Positions 47,230 to 55,943 of a stretch of DNA of 64,000 bases are shown in pieces. The position numbers and the translations under genes are program-made. The DNA is taken from the NCBI RefSeq assembly GCF_025149465.1, contig NZ_CP102275.1:1550001-1614000 (forward strand), read 5' to 3'. Every line of letters begins with the position of its first letter. Within the stretch, counting starts at the first letter, position 1. The notes under the pieces are model-generated. The model was not told the origin of the DNA. It did no database searches and saw nothing but the letters and a program-made list of their open reading frames with translations. Source of the DNA: Thomasclavelia spiroformis DSM 1552. Lineage in GTDB: Bacteria; Bacillota_I; Bacilli_A; Erysipelotrichales; Coprobacillaceae.

Positions 47230-49541
47230 TATTCAAAATATACTAAGGTTGCCCCTAGCCCTCCTTCGTTAGGACCGCCATCACGATAACTAACTACATA
47301 TTTATTTTTATCAAGTAATTTACGCACACCATTTCTTAAAACACCAGTACCCATACCATGAATAATTCTTACCATTGAATAATTATTTACTAAGGCATCA
47401 TCTAAAAATTTATCAACAAGTGCCATTGCTTCTTCATAGCGTTTACCAATTATATTTAATTCAAAACTTTGATTTGTTGATTTACGTAATGCTTTAAGAT
47501 TTGATTTAACTTTTTTAGGTTTAACTTTTTTAGAAATAAAGCTAACTTCTTCAGGTTTAGCATTTAGTTTTAAACCACTCATATCAATTGTTAAAATCCC
47601 TTTTCTATTAATTGAAAGAATTTCTCCTTGACGATTAGCAGACAATACTTTAACAATATCCCCCACTTGATAAACATGATTTGTTTCATTAACAACTTTC
47701 TTTTCTTCATGTTTTAATAAATCAAGATTTCTTTTAGCATCAATAACAACATGTTGTTTTAATACTGCTTGTTTTTTTAAATCCTCAACGACTAAATCAA
47801 TTTCTTGTTTTGAATCTTCTAATAATTGATTAGCTTCTTTTTTAGCTTTTTCCATTAAATCATCTTTTTGTTTTTCAAAATTACTAATTAAACGATTATA
47901 TTTATTTATCTTATTAGTAGCTTCATGATTTAAAGCTTCTAATTGATCTTTTTGAATCTGAATTTGGGCTAATTCATCTTGAAGCTTTTCCAATAATTTA
48001 TCACTATCAGTCAAACTACTTTCTTTAATTTGATAAGCTAATTCAACAATTTCTTTTTTTAAACCTAATCTTGAAGAAATCTCAATAGCATATGAATTAC
48101 CAACACTACCTTCAATTAAACGATATGTCGGTTTCATATTTTCTTGATCGAATTCTACTGCAGCTACTAAAATATATTCTTCATTTTTGGCATATTCCTT
48201 TAAACCAGAATAATGTGTAGAAGCTACGATAATTGGATTTACTTGATGTAAATATCGTAAAATTGCTTCTGCAATACTTTGACCCTCTTTAGGATCAGTC
48301 CCCGAACCAATTTCATCTAATAAAACTAACGATTTTTCAGTTGCCTCATTAGTAATTTCAACTAAACGTTTCATATGACTTGAAAATGTTGATAATGATT
48401 GTTCAATTGACTGTTCGTCACCTAAATCAACACATATTTGATCAAACATTGGAATCGTTGCTTGATTACAAGGAACCGCCATTGCACATAATCCCATTAA
48501 ACTTAATAACCCAGCTGTTTTTAAAACTACTGTCTTTCCTCCAGTATTTGATCCACTGATTAACAATATTCGCTTAGGACTAGTTAAAACAATACTATTT
48601 GCAACAACTTTATCACGATCAATCAACGGATGACGAGCTTTAATTAAACTAAAATTAGCATAATCTTCGTTAATACTAGGAACAACACCATCAATTTGAA
48701 TTCCATAACCAGCTTTAGCAAAAATTACATCAACTTTTACTAATAATTCTTGATTTTCATGTAAACAATCATAATTATCTTTAACTTGTTTTGAAAGTTC
48801 CATTAAAATTCGATTAATTTCTTTGATTTCATCATCACGAGCATGAATCAACTGATTATTCATTGCTACAATCACTTCTGGTTCAATAAACATTGTCGAA
48901 CCAGTAGCTGAAACAGCATGAACAATTCCTTTAACACTATTTTTATTTCCAGCTTTAACCGGTAAAACCAAATGATTATTACGACTAGAAATAGCTTCTT
49001 GTGATAAATAATCTTTATTGGCAACTTTAATTTGTTCCATTTTAGCTCTAATATTTGTTTCAATCGATAATATTTGTCTTCTGATTCGACGTAATTCTTT
49101 ACTAGCACTATCTAAAACATTACCACTACTATCAATACAACGATTAATTTCTTTTAATAGTTGTTTTGGTAAAATGAATTGATTACATAATTGAATCAAT
49201 TCATTTTCTTCTAATTCTTTATCTGATAAATAATTAATTATTTCTTTAACATTATTTAATAAATAAACTATTTGTACAAAATCTTCACCAAATAACATCC
49301 CATCTTTATTAGCTTTTGATAATAAAGTTTCAATATCATTGTAGTATCCAATTGGTAAACGACCATATTTATAAATAAGCTGCATCGCTTGATCAAGATA
49401 CTTTTGGTTTAATTTTAAATCGTCTAAATCATCAAAGGGCTGTAATTTAGTAATTTTATCTTTAGCTAAATTTCCTACACAAAAACTTATAACTTTATTT
49501 TTAATTTGATTAAATTCTAATGTATCATATATGTTTTTCAT
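47229..49541 (-). CDS. mutS2: Endonuclease MutS2
   Basis: MutS paralogue implicated in recombination control and ribosome rescue. Core clamp domain, ATPase Walker A SGSNTGGKTVVLKT and Walker B LVLLDEIGSGTDP, a long coiled coil (about residues 510-600), a KOW-like segment (YQVGDIVKVLSANRQGEI) and a C-terminal Smr domain (RIIHGMGTGVLRNGVRKLL). The Smr LDLRG motif reads LNIIG. 770 aa, normal length. Order cvpA-mutS2 resembles B. subtilis yshB-polX-mutS2 without polX. Confidence 0.95.
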   Translation of the reverse strand: MKNIYDTLEFNQIKNKVISFCVGNLAKDKITKLQPFDDLDDLKLNQKYLDQAMQLIYKYGRLPIGYYNDIETLLSKANKDGMLFGEDFVQIVYLLNNVKEIINYLSDKELEENELIQLCNQFILPKQLLKEINRCIDSSGNVLDSASKELRRIRRQILSIETNIRAKMEQIKVANKDYLSQEAISSRNNHLVLPVKAGNKNSVKGIVHAVSATGSTMFIEPEVIVAMNNQLIHARDDEIKEINRILMELSKQVKDNYDCLHENQELLVKVDVIFAKAGYGIQIDGVVPSINEDYANFSLIKARHPLIDRDKVVANSIVLTSPKRILLISGSNTGGKTVVLKTAGLLSLMGLCAMAVPCNQATIPMFDQICVDLGDEQSIEQSLSTFSSHMKRLVEITNEATEKSLVLLDEIGSGTDPKEGQSIAEAILRYLHQVNPIIVASTHYSGLKEYAKNEEYILVAAVEFDQENMKPTYRLIEGSVGNSYAIEISSRLGLKKEIVELAYQIKESSLTDSDKLLEKLQDELAQIQIQKDQLEALNHEATNKINKYNRLISNFEKQKDDLMEKAKKEANQLLEDSKQEIDLVVEDLKKQAVLKQHVVIDAKRNLDLLKHEEKKVVNETNHVYQVGDIVKVLSANRQGEILSINRKGILTIDMSGLKLNAKPEEVSFISKKVKPKKVKSNLKALRKSTNQSFELNIIGKRYEEAMALVDKFLDDALVNNYSMVRIIHGMGTGVLRNGVRKLLDKNKYVVSYRDGGPNEGGLGATLVYFE

Positions 49542-49543
49542 CT

Positions 49544-50353
49544 TTACTCACTCACTACTATTTTATTTAATATCATCTCTACATTTATTTTCGTACTATC
49601 TAACTTATTTAATAATTTGATTACTTCATCATATTGTTTTTGAGTTAAATTAATAGGATTTTCAATTTGATTAAAGTCTTGCCAATAATTATTCATCATT
49701 TTATCTAATTTTTCTTGACTAATAATACCACTATCATATGCTTTATTTAAAGTAAGTGCAATATAATAAATGTTTTCACTATTAAAGCTATCATAATTGA
49801 TTCCATTATCAATAACTATACCAACATTATTAATCGCTTCTATTTCATTAGTAACAGTCGGTACTAAATTCAAAATTTTTTTAGCAAAAATAGTATTTTC
49901 AACGGCTTCCTTACCTCCAGACAATATTGGCATAATAATAAAAACTAATCCTAAATAAATAATAATTATTCCCTCAATAAAACTAGCAATTATTCCAAGC
50001 AAACGATCAATATGCTCAAATAATTTAAATGCATAAATAATCCTTTTTAAAAGTGGTTTAATAATTAAACCAAGAAAAAAAAGCAGCAATTTTAAACATG
50101 CTAATAAAATCAAAAAGATAATAAAACGATTTACTATATCACCAATAACTTCCCCTATTCCTTCAACTTGATAAATTTTAAATATATTAGCTAACGGTGA
50201 AGAAGCATATAAACTAATCACTAAAGAAACAATCGTTGCCATTAAATCATAGCCCCGATAAACAAAACCTTTTATGTACCCTAAAATTAACATTATTAAT
50301 AAAATAAAAACTATTATTACATCAATAATTAATGAATTTATTGCAAAATCCAT
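49544..50353 (-). CDS. cvpA: CvpA family membrane protein
   Basis: Four N-terminal membrane helices of the CvpA type (IDVIIVFILLIMLILGYIKG, DLMATIVSLVISLYASSPLA, FIIFLILLACLKLLLFFL, EGIIIIYLGLVFIIMPIL) followed by a 130-residue cytosolic or external tail, longer than the usual 170-200-aa family member (269 aa). CvpA proteins influence envelope functions, but the mechanism is unclear. Two bases upstream of mutS2, so co-transcribed. Confidence 0.82.
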   Translation of the reverse strand: MDFAINSLIIDVIIVFILLIMLILGYIKGFVYRGYDLMATIVSLVISLYASSPLANIFKIYQVEGIGEVIGDIVNRFIIFLILLACLKLLLFFLGLIIKPLLKRIIYAFKLFEHIDRLLGIIASFIEGIIIIYLGLVFIIMPILSGGKEAVENTIFAKKILNLVPTVTNEIEAINNVGIVIDNGINYDSFNSENIYYIALTLNKAYDSGIISQEKLDKMMNNYWQDFNQIENPINLTQKQYDEVIKLLNKLDSTKINVEMILNKIVVSE

Positions 50354-50380
50354 GAAAACACCTCATTTTCTTTGATATAC

Positions 50381-50409
50381 ATTTTAACAAAACAAATTTA
50401 TACTGTCAA
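50381..50409 (-). promoter_or_regulatory. Sigma-A promoter of cvpA-mutS2-uvrC
   Basis: TTGACA - 17 bp - TAAAAT on the minus strand. Its -35 hexamer is the same six base pairs used, read on the other strand, as the -35 of the rnhC promoter. Confidence 0.75.
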
Positions 50410-50432
50410 AAAATTTAAAAATATGTTATACT
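50404..50432 (+). promoter_or_regulatory. Promoter of the rnhC-like gene
   Basis: Weak -35 TGTCAA, 17 bp, extended -10 TGTTATACT on the plus strand. It overlaps the divergent cvpA promoter at the -35 box, so the two should compete for polymerase. Confidence 0.7.
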
Positions 50433-50459
50433 ATTTTAGTAGGACTAGGAGGACAAGTA

Positions 50460-51245
50460 ATGAACATGAATGTAGCAAAACTCAATAATTCTAAAAGAAT
50501 GAACTTTATTAATATGCATGCTTACGATAAACTTGTGGCTTTTAGCGACTCTAAAACAGCAAACAGCTCTTCTAAAGACCCTAATAATTATCAAAAGATT
50601 AGCCATATTGGTTGTGATGAAACTGGGTCAGCTGATTTCTTCGGCCCACTTTGCGTTGTTGCTTGTTATGTAGATGAACGTGACATAGATTGGTTAGTTA
50701 GTCTAAATATCCGTGATCCAAAAGAAATGGATGTACACGAATTAGTTCGTATTGCTAGAGAGATAAAAGACCGGTTAATTTATAGTTTATTGCTCCTTGA
50801 TAATTCGCATTATAATGCAATGGTAAAAGCAGGGAATAATTTAGCTAATATTAAAGCAAAATTATATAATCAGGCTGTTACTAATGTCATGCAAAAAGTA
50901 GGTATGCCAGTTAAAAACAAATTAATTAATCAATTTGTTTCCCCAAAAACGTATTATAATTATTTAAAACATGAAGTAATTGTTGTAAAAGACTTGACCT
51001 TTGTTCAAAAAGGAGAAGAACAGTATTTAGCCATAGTTTGCTCAATGATATTGTCAAAATATGCATATTTGCAATATTTCACTAATATGTCACGTAGTTT
51101 AAAAATGAATCTACCTCATGGTAATAGCACTAGTGTTGATGCTATTGCAGTTGAAATTGCAAAAAAATACGGTCCTAAGATGTTAAACAAAGTTACAAAA
51201 ACTAATATGACTAATTACAAACGCATTAAAAATTTAATTGGATAA
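50460..51245 (+). CDS. rnhC: Ribonuclease HIII homologue with altered active site
   Basis: 261-aa RNase HIII-like protein. The catalytic DE pair (Asp53-Glu54) is kept in GCDETGSADFFGPLCV, and NLANIKAKLYNQA and FVQKGEEQYLAIVCSMILSKYAYLQ match the family. But the IDQF motif, with an active-site Asp, reads INQF (Asn157), the DSKKL motif reads DPKEM, and the N-terminal TBP-like substrate domain is shortened. RNA/DNA hybrid cleavage may be weakened or lost. Neighbours cvpA/mutS2 match the B. subtilis rnhC context. Confidence 0.82.
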   Translation: MNMNVAKLNNSKRMNFINMHAYDKLVAFSDSKTANSSSKDPNNYQKISHIGCDETGSADFFGPLCVVACYVDERDIDWLVSLNIRDPKEMDVHELVRIAREIKDRLIYSLLLLDNSHYNAMVKAGNNLANIKAKLYNQAVTNVMQKVGMPVKNKLINQFVSPKTYYNYLKHEVIVVKDLTFVQKGEEQYLAIVCSMILSKYAYLQYFTNMSRSLKMNLPHGNSTSVDAIAVEIAKKYGPKMLNKVTKTNMTNYKRIKNLIG

Positions 51246-51265
51246 CTTTTGTTATCCTTTTTTTA
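51240..51265 (+). terminator. Terminator of the rnhC-like gene
   Basis: GGATAAC / GTTATCC stem with a TTTT loop, followed by TTTTTTTATT; overlaps the stop codon. Confidence 0.85.
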
Positions 51266-51389
51266 TTATGTATTGATATGATTCAAATATACTTTAAATA
51301 AAATATCATATTTATTTAGAAATTATTTATTTTAAAATAATTATAAATATTATATAATAATATATATTTTATTATAAAGGGGAATATTA

Positions 51390-52097
51390 ATGGAACTAAT
51401 TATTGAACATTTACAAAAAAGTTTTGAAAAAAAAGAAGTACTAAAAGACATTAGTTTTACGTTTAAACCGGGGAAAATATATGGTCTATTAGGGCGAAAT
51501 GGAGCGGGAAAGACAACATTATTTAACTGTCTTAATCAAGATATAACAATAGATAAAGGTATTGTATTATTACAAGAAAATAATCAACAACGTGCTCTTG
51601 AAATTGAAGATATTGGATATGTACTTTCAACTCCTACTGTTCCTGAGTTTTTAACAGCACGTGAGTTTTTAAAATTCTTTTTAGAAATTAATGAAAAACA
51701 AATTACTGATTTAAAAAGTATTGATGAGTATTTTGATTATATTAATATAAAAAAAGAAGATCGTGATCGTTTGTTGAAAGATTTTTCTCATGGAATGAAA
51801 AATAAAATGCAAATGCTGATAAATATTATTTTAAAACCTAATGTTTTACTTTTAGATGAACCATTAACTTCATTAGACGTTGTAGTTGCTGAAGAAATGA
51901 AAAATGTTTTACGTCATTTAAAAGAAGATCGTATTTTAATTTTATCTACACATATTATGGAGTTAGCATTGGATTTATGTGATGAAATTGTTATTTTGAA
52001 TCATGGTAAACTACAGGAAGTATCAAAAGATCAATTAGATAATGATGAATTTAAAGATAAGATCTTAGCGATGCTAAGGGAGGAAGATTATGCTTAA
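51390..52097 (+). CDS. ABC transporter ATP-binding protein
   Basis: 235-aa ATPase of an ABC-2-type exporter. Walker A GRNGAGKTTL, Walker B VLLLDEPLTSLD and the His switch STHIME are clear; the signature motif is the divergent FSHGMKNKM instead of LSGGQ, as often seen in small export ATPases. AAGGGG precedes the ATG. Overlaps the permease by 8 bp. Substrate not evident; neighbouring genes give no clue. Confidence 0.9.
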   Translation: MELIIEHLQKSFEKKEVLKDISFTFKPGKIYGLLGRNGAGKTTLFNCLNQDITIDKGIVLLQENNQQRALEIEDIGYVLSTPTVPEFLTAREFLKFFLEINEKQITDLKSIDEYFDYINIKKEDRDRLLKDFSHGMKNKMQMLINIILKPNVLLLDEPLTSLDVVVAEEMKNVLRHLKEDRILILSTHIMELALDLCDEIVILNHGKLQEVSKDQLDNDEFKDKILAMLREEDYA

Positions 52098-53667
52098 AAC
52101 ATTTTGGATTGCCTTTAAATTAAAAATTACTTATCGAGTCAACACAATTATCTATTCATTAAAACAATTACCTCTAATAAAAAAAATTCTTCCTGCTTCT
52201 TTATATGCAAGCAATATTTTAAAAAGAATCGCATATGTTATTTCTTTGCTATGGGAAATTGTTGAAATATTTTTGTATAAAGGTCTTTATTTAGGAATCT
52301 TTTTAATCGCTCCTATAATGCTTGGTAGAATTGATATCAGTCTTCAACCAACATATTTTGTTCATATTTTATTGTTTTTAACGATAGCTGGAGCTGTTTC
52401 TAATAATCGTCTCTTTGATCCTAGTCGCGATAAATATTATGCAATTATTTTAATGAAGATGGATGCTACTAAATATACAGTTACTAATTATTTATATGAA
52501 TTATTAAAAATTGTAATTGGTTTTTTGGGCTTTTTAATTTATGCTAATATTGTATTTGGTTTTCCGTTTTATCTTTGTTTGTTATCTCCTTTAGCTCTTT
52601 GTGGTGCTAAGATTATTTCTGGCTGTTATTCACTTTATCAATATAAAGCTAAAGGTAAAATCCGTAATGAAAATAGTCCTGTTAAAGCTGTTTGGACAAC
52701 GATTGGAATTTGTTGGTTATTAGCTTATCTTCCATTCCTTACTGGTTTTGTTTTACCATTATCAGTTGGCATAATAATTTTGATTATCATGTCTTTAGGA
52801 ATTTGTGGATTTAGCTATATTTATCGTTTTTCTTTATATCGACCAATGTATCAAGTTTTACTTGGACAAAAATTTTCGGCTATTAATGTTTCAATAAAAC
52901 AAATAACAAACGATAATTATTTAAAATCAATTAGTAGTGATGCATCAATTACTAGTAAGAAAAAAGGATATGCTTATTTTAATGAACTATTTGTTAAACG
53001 TCATCAAAAACTACTATGGCGTAGCGCTAAAAGAATTACTGTATTTGCACTTGGATTATTAATTGCAGCAATTATAGCATTACTTTCTTTTCCAAATATA
53101 CACCCTCAAATGAATAAAATGTTATTAAACTTTTTACCATATTTTGTTTTCATTATTTATTCTTTTAATTCTGGAAAATCAGTCGTTCAAGCAATGTTTC
53201 GTAATTGTGATCACAGTATGCTTACATACTCGTTTTATCGTCGTAAAGACGTAATTATTTCTTTATTTTATTTACGTTTACGTGATGTCATTTGTATTAA
53301 TTTAATGCCAGCATCGATAATCGCTATTGGACTTCCTATTTTATTATACATAACTGATAAAAATACTGATCCATGGATATATTTGATAGTTTTTATTTGT
53401 ATTATTGCAACAAGTATTTTCTTTTCAATTCATTATCTTACTTGTTATTATCTTTTACAGCCCTATAATAGTATGACCGAAACAAAAAGTAGTACATATA
53501 ATGTTATTATGTCTTTAACTTATTTAATTTGTTTTGCTTTTATTTATTTACGAATGAATGCATTTGTATTTGGTTTGATAATGATTGCTTTTTGTGTCAT
53601 TTATATAATTATTGCTAGTATCTTAGTTTATCGTTATGCTTCTAAAACATTTAGACTTCGTCAATAA
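52090..53667 (+). CDS. ABC transporter permease, ABC-2-like, 525 aa
   Basis: Polytopic membrane protein with about ten to twelve hydrophobic segments, charged N-terminus and a cytosolic loop around residues 270-300 (SISSDASITSKKKGYAYFNELFVKRHQKLLWRSAKRI). No named domain can be assigned with certainty. Coupled to the upstream ATPase by an 8-bp overlap, so together they form a two-gene exporter ended by a terminator. Could handle a peptide or lipid, unknown. Confidence 0.82.
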   Translation: MLKTFWIAFKLKITYRVNTIIYSLKQLPLIKKILPASLYASNILKRIAYVISLLWEIVEIFLYKGLYLGIFLIAPIMLGRIDISLQPTYFVHILLFLTIAGAVSNNRLFDPSRDKYYAIILMKMDATKYTVTNYLYELLKIVIGFLGFLIYANIVFGFPFYLCLLSPLALCGAKIISGCYSLYQYKAKGKIRNENSPVKAVWTTIGICWLLAYLPFLTGFVLPLSVGIIILIIMSLGICGFSYIYRFSLYRPMYQVLLGQKFSAINVSIKQITNDNYLKSISSDASITSKKKGYAYFNELFVKRHQKLLWRSAKRITVFALGLLIAAIIALLSFPNIHPQMNKMLLNFLPYFVFIIYSFNSGKSVVQAMFRNCDHSMLTYSFYRRKDVIISLFYLRLRDVICINLMPASIIAIGLPILLYITDKNTDPWIYLIVFICIIATSIFFSIHYLTCYYLLQPYNSMTETKSSTYNVIMSLTYLICFAFIYLRMNAFVFGLIMIAFCVIYIIIASILVYRYASKTFRLRQ

Positions 53668-53696
53668 TTATTATACTATTACATATTGAACATGTT

Positions 53697-53733
53697 AAAA
53701 GCAGGTAATACCTCTAAGTATACCTGCTTTTTG
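53697..53733 (+). terminator. Terminator of the ABC exporter operon
   Basis: AAGCAGGTA / TACCTGCTT stem with an 18-nt loop, then TTTTTG on the plus strand. Confidence 0.75.
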
Positions 53734-53872
53734 AATTATGCAATCTATTTCCTAATTCGTTTTGATATAACTCAAATCCATAAACAGATTAGTTTTTTAA
53801 TTTCATCTTATTAAACAAGAAAATCAATGCGGCTACTATCATAATAAATCAGTTATTTAATGCATATATAAG

Positions 53873-54460
53873 TTACCATTCTTTTGTCTTTGCTTCATAT
53901 CTTACTTTCATTATTTCCATTTGATATATAATAACAGGAAATAAAGAAATTAAAGCAAATACACCAAAAACTAAAGAACGATCCATAACAGTAAATATGA
54001 CAAACATAAGTAGAATTAAGAGCCATGGATTACGTAAATTACGATAGTAGTTTTCTTTATCCTCAAAAGAAGTATGAAGTTCAAATGGCTTTCCATCATT
54101 CTTCTTTTCTACAATTAGCAATTCTCGATTAAAAGTACTATTATTGGTTGCAATTCGCCCACCTTTTTCAGCCCATGGGCGCCAGCGTACTTTTCCAATT
54201 GAATAATTAAGATTAATATTTTTATAAAATACCTTATAACCCATATCTTCTAAAAAATCATAATAATCTTTTGCATCATCTTTTGTTTTATGACCAATAA
54301 ACTCCACGCAATATTTTACTTGATTTGGTTTGCATTCTTCAAATTCATATAACATTTTCCCTGTTTGAACAAGACGATAACCTTTTTCAGACATTTTATT
54401 TAACCAATTTGCTTGCACAATCAACAGCCCTCCAAAAAAGCGATAACATTTTTTTCTCAT
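53873..54460 (-). CDS. DUF2812 domain membrane protein
   Basis: 195 aa. The N-terminal DUF2812 region has QANWLNKMSEKGYRLVQTGKMLYEFEECKPNQVKYCVEFI and a central RWRPWAEKGG stretch; two C-terminal membrane helices (NPWLLILLMFVIFTVMDRSL, VFALISLFPVIIYQM) follow. DUF2812 genes are usually paired with PadR regulators, as here, with a 4-bp overlap. Possibly a membrane stress or anti-regulator component; no activity is known. Confidence 0.82.
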   Translation of the reverse strand: MRKKCYRFFGGLLIVQANWLNKMSEKGYRLVQTGKMLYEFEECKPNQVKYCVEFIGHKTKDDAKDYYDFLEDMGYKVFYKNINLNYSIGKVRWRPWAEKGGRIATNNSTFNRELLIVEKKNDGKPFELHTSFEDKENYYRNLRNPWLLILLMFVIFTVMDRSLVFGVFALISLFPVIIYQMEIMKVRYEAKTKEW

Positions 54461-54780
54461 ATTGCCCCTCCAACAATTTCATTTGCAACACTTACAAGTT
54501 GATCTAGTCTTATAAGCTCTTTTTTTACTATTTCTTTTCCAAGCGTGGTAATGATATATTCTTTCCTTCTATCTTCGCTATCTCCATAAGGCATAATCCA
54601 GCCTTTTTTCTTCAATGAATTCAATGCACCATACAAAGTCCCTGCACCTAATAAAAGTCGTCCTGTTGTTTTTTCTTCAATAAATTGCATAACAGCATAT
54701 CCATGTTTAGGTGTATAAAGAGAAAGTAAGATATAAAATGTAACTTCTGTAAGCGCACCACCATTTACATTATCCCGCAT
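54457..54780 (-). CDS. PadR-family transcriptional regulator
   Basis: 107-aa winged-helix regulator: LTEVTFYILLSLYTPKHGYAVMQFIEEKTTGRLLLGAGTLYGALNSLKKKGWI is the PadR DNA-binding core, with a short C-terminal dimer helix (PadR-s2 type). Its start overlaps no other gene and has AAGGAGG upstream. It is probably the autoregulator of the PadR-DUF2812 operon; such regulators often respond to membrane-active drugs or peptides. Confidence 0.9.
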   Translation of the reverse strand: MRDNVNGGALTEVTFYILLSLYTPKHGYAVMQFIEEKTTGRLLLGAGTLYGALNSLKKKGWIMPYGDSEDRRKEYIITTLGKEIVKKELIRLDQLVSVANEIVGGAI

Positions 54781-54813
54781 AAGTTATCCCTCCTTACTAC
54801 GGTTACTGTAATA

Positions 54814-54842
54814 AATATATCACTAAACGTAATAAAATTCAA
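54814..54842 (-). promoter_or_regulatory. Sigma-A promoter of the PadR-DUF2812 operon
   Basis: TTGAAT - 17 bp - TATATT on the minus strand. The 286 bp from here to the next gene at 55129 hold two inverted repeats (listed separately) and no other gene I can see. Confidence 0.7.
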
Positions 54843-54937
54843 GAAAAACTACCAATATTACATTGAAAAAAATTCTTTTTTATAAATTAAAAGTAAATAA
54901 CAACACATGTCTATTATTAATTATTTGATAAAAAAAT

Positions 54938-54979
54938 GATAGAAACCTATAACTTTAACTTTTAATTATGGTTTCTATC
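54938..54979 (-). repeat. Inverted repeat, possible terminator
   Basis: GATAGAAACC ... GGTTTCTATC with inner ATAA/TTAT pairing. Followed on the minus strand by ATTTTTTTATC, so it could end a minus-strand transcript, though no gene is visible just upstream on that strand. Confidence 0.45.
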
Positions 54980-55050
54980 TTTAAAGTAGTAACTTTAACA
55001 TTCAATACAATACCTTAAATATATGCTTTACACATACATTTCTCATCAGA

Positions 55051-55087
55051 TTTGCACACAGTATTTTTGACAAGTAAACTGTGCAAA
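55051..55087 (+). promoter_or_regulatory. Putative operator of the DUF6442/XRE module
   Basis: TTTGCACA ... TGTGCAAA inverted repeat enclosing a TTGACA hexamer (55067-55072), upstream of the decayed gene pair. XRE-type repressors commonly bind such repeats in their own promoters; a proper -10 box is not seen. Confidence 0.4.
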
Positions 55088-55128
55088 AGCAATCGACAAT
55101 AAAACTTAACAAAAAGAGAGGGCATTTT

Positions 55129-55443
55129 ATGAATAAAGAAGAAGTTTTAGCAAAAGCAAAACGAGAAAATTTTTTAGGCGATGAACGAGAAAAAGATATA
55201 CGTACCAAAAGTGACGCATTTTCGCTTTGGTGATTTATTATTTTAGGTTGCACCATAATGATAATTAAATTGATAAGAGTTCAATCCCCAGCAGATATAA
55301 TATCCCTCTTTACTTGCACATCAGGTTTAGCATTTGTTTATGAGGGTATCAAACTGAAAAAGAAATTTAATCTTATTTGTGGAAATATTCTATTGGTACT
55401 TTCTGCATACTGCTTTTATAAATTTTGTGTGGAATTATTTTAA
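55129..55443 (+). pseudogene. DUF6442-like small membrane protein, nonsense mutation
   Basis: Reads MNKEEVLAKAKRENFLGDER ... KSDAFSLW, then an in-frame TGA at 55231-55233, then FIILGCTIMIIKLIRV ... FCVELF to 55443 in the same frame. The layout (charged N-terminus with DEREK, two membrane helices) matches small proteins found next to XRE regulators. One substitution would restore the 104-aa protein. GAGAGGG precedes the ATG. Overlaps the XRE start as TAATG. Confidence 0.7.
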
Positions 55444-55647
55444 TGAAGGATAAACTGGTATTAAAAAACAATCTCAAAAAGGTGCGAACAAAAAAAACTA
55501 TCACAATCAGCTTTAGCGGAAATGGTTGGAGTATCTAGGAATACAATTAGTTCCATTGAAACAGGACAATTCAATCCTACTGCTAAACTTGCACTTATTT
55601 TGTGTATTGCACTTGATAAAAAATTTCAGGAACTATTCTATTTTTAG
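55443..55647 (+). pseudogene. XRE-family HTH regulator, frameshifted
   Basis: Begins MKDKLVLKNNLKKVRTKK, then after a run of eight A residues (about 55500-55507) the frame is off by one. Removing one A gives LSQSALAEMVGVSRNTISSIETGQFNPTAK... to ...KFQELFYF, a complete 67-aa Cro/CI-type regulator. Either a real slippage mutation or a homopolymer error. Confidence 0.75.
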
Positions 55648-55660
55648 GAGTGATATTGTG

Positions 55661-55725
55661 TTAGGACTTAAAAAACGTGACATAAAAAAGCATTGAAAGC
55701 TGGTGCAAAGGAAAATACATTATAA
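55661..55725 (+). pseudogene. Remnant of a third short gene after the XRE regulator
   Basis: From a GTG preceded by AGGAG the frame reads LGLKKRDIKKH and stops; adding one A to the A6 tract gives KKALKAGAKENTL before a TAA at 55723-55725. Too short and uncertain to name. Confidence 0.3.
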
Positions 55726-55738
55726 GCATAGTCGATAA

Positions 55739-55779
55739 AAGGGAGAGACACTATCTTGTTCAATCTCCCTTACTTTTTT
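55739..55779 (+). terminator. Terminator of the decayed DUF6442/XRE module
   Basis: AAGGGAGA / TCTCCCTT stem followed by ACTTTTTT on the plus strand. From here to 55905 I see no gene. Confidence 0.65.
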
Positions 55780-55904
55780 CCGTCATATCAAGACTTATTC
55801 AATCATGGTAAATTCGTAGTAAAATAGTTACTTTTCTAATTGATGAATAGTCTTTAAATACCATATTTATGCGGATAATCGATTTTTTATATTAGGTTTT
55901 AATA

Positions 55905-55943
55905 AAATAAAAAAAGATATAACTTAATTACAAATTATATCTT
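55905..55943 (-). terminator. Terminator of the lspA-rluD-comEB operon
   Basis: AAGATATAA / TTATATCTT stem followed on the minus strand by TTTTTTTATTTTATT, overlapping the comEB stop. Confidence 0.75.

Noticed and set aside
51390-53667. ABC exporter as the dedicated transporter of the GG-leader peptides
   Set aside because: It is 25 kb away and the ATPase has no N-terminal C39 peptidase domain to cut double-glycine leaders.
55002-55256. Minus-strand 84-codon frame
   Set aside because: Antisense to the DUF6442-like pseudogene; Ser/Phe-rich by complement of Lys/Glu codons.
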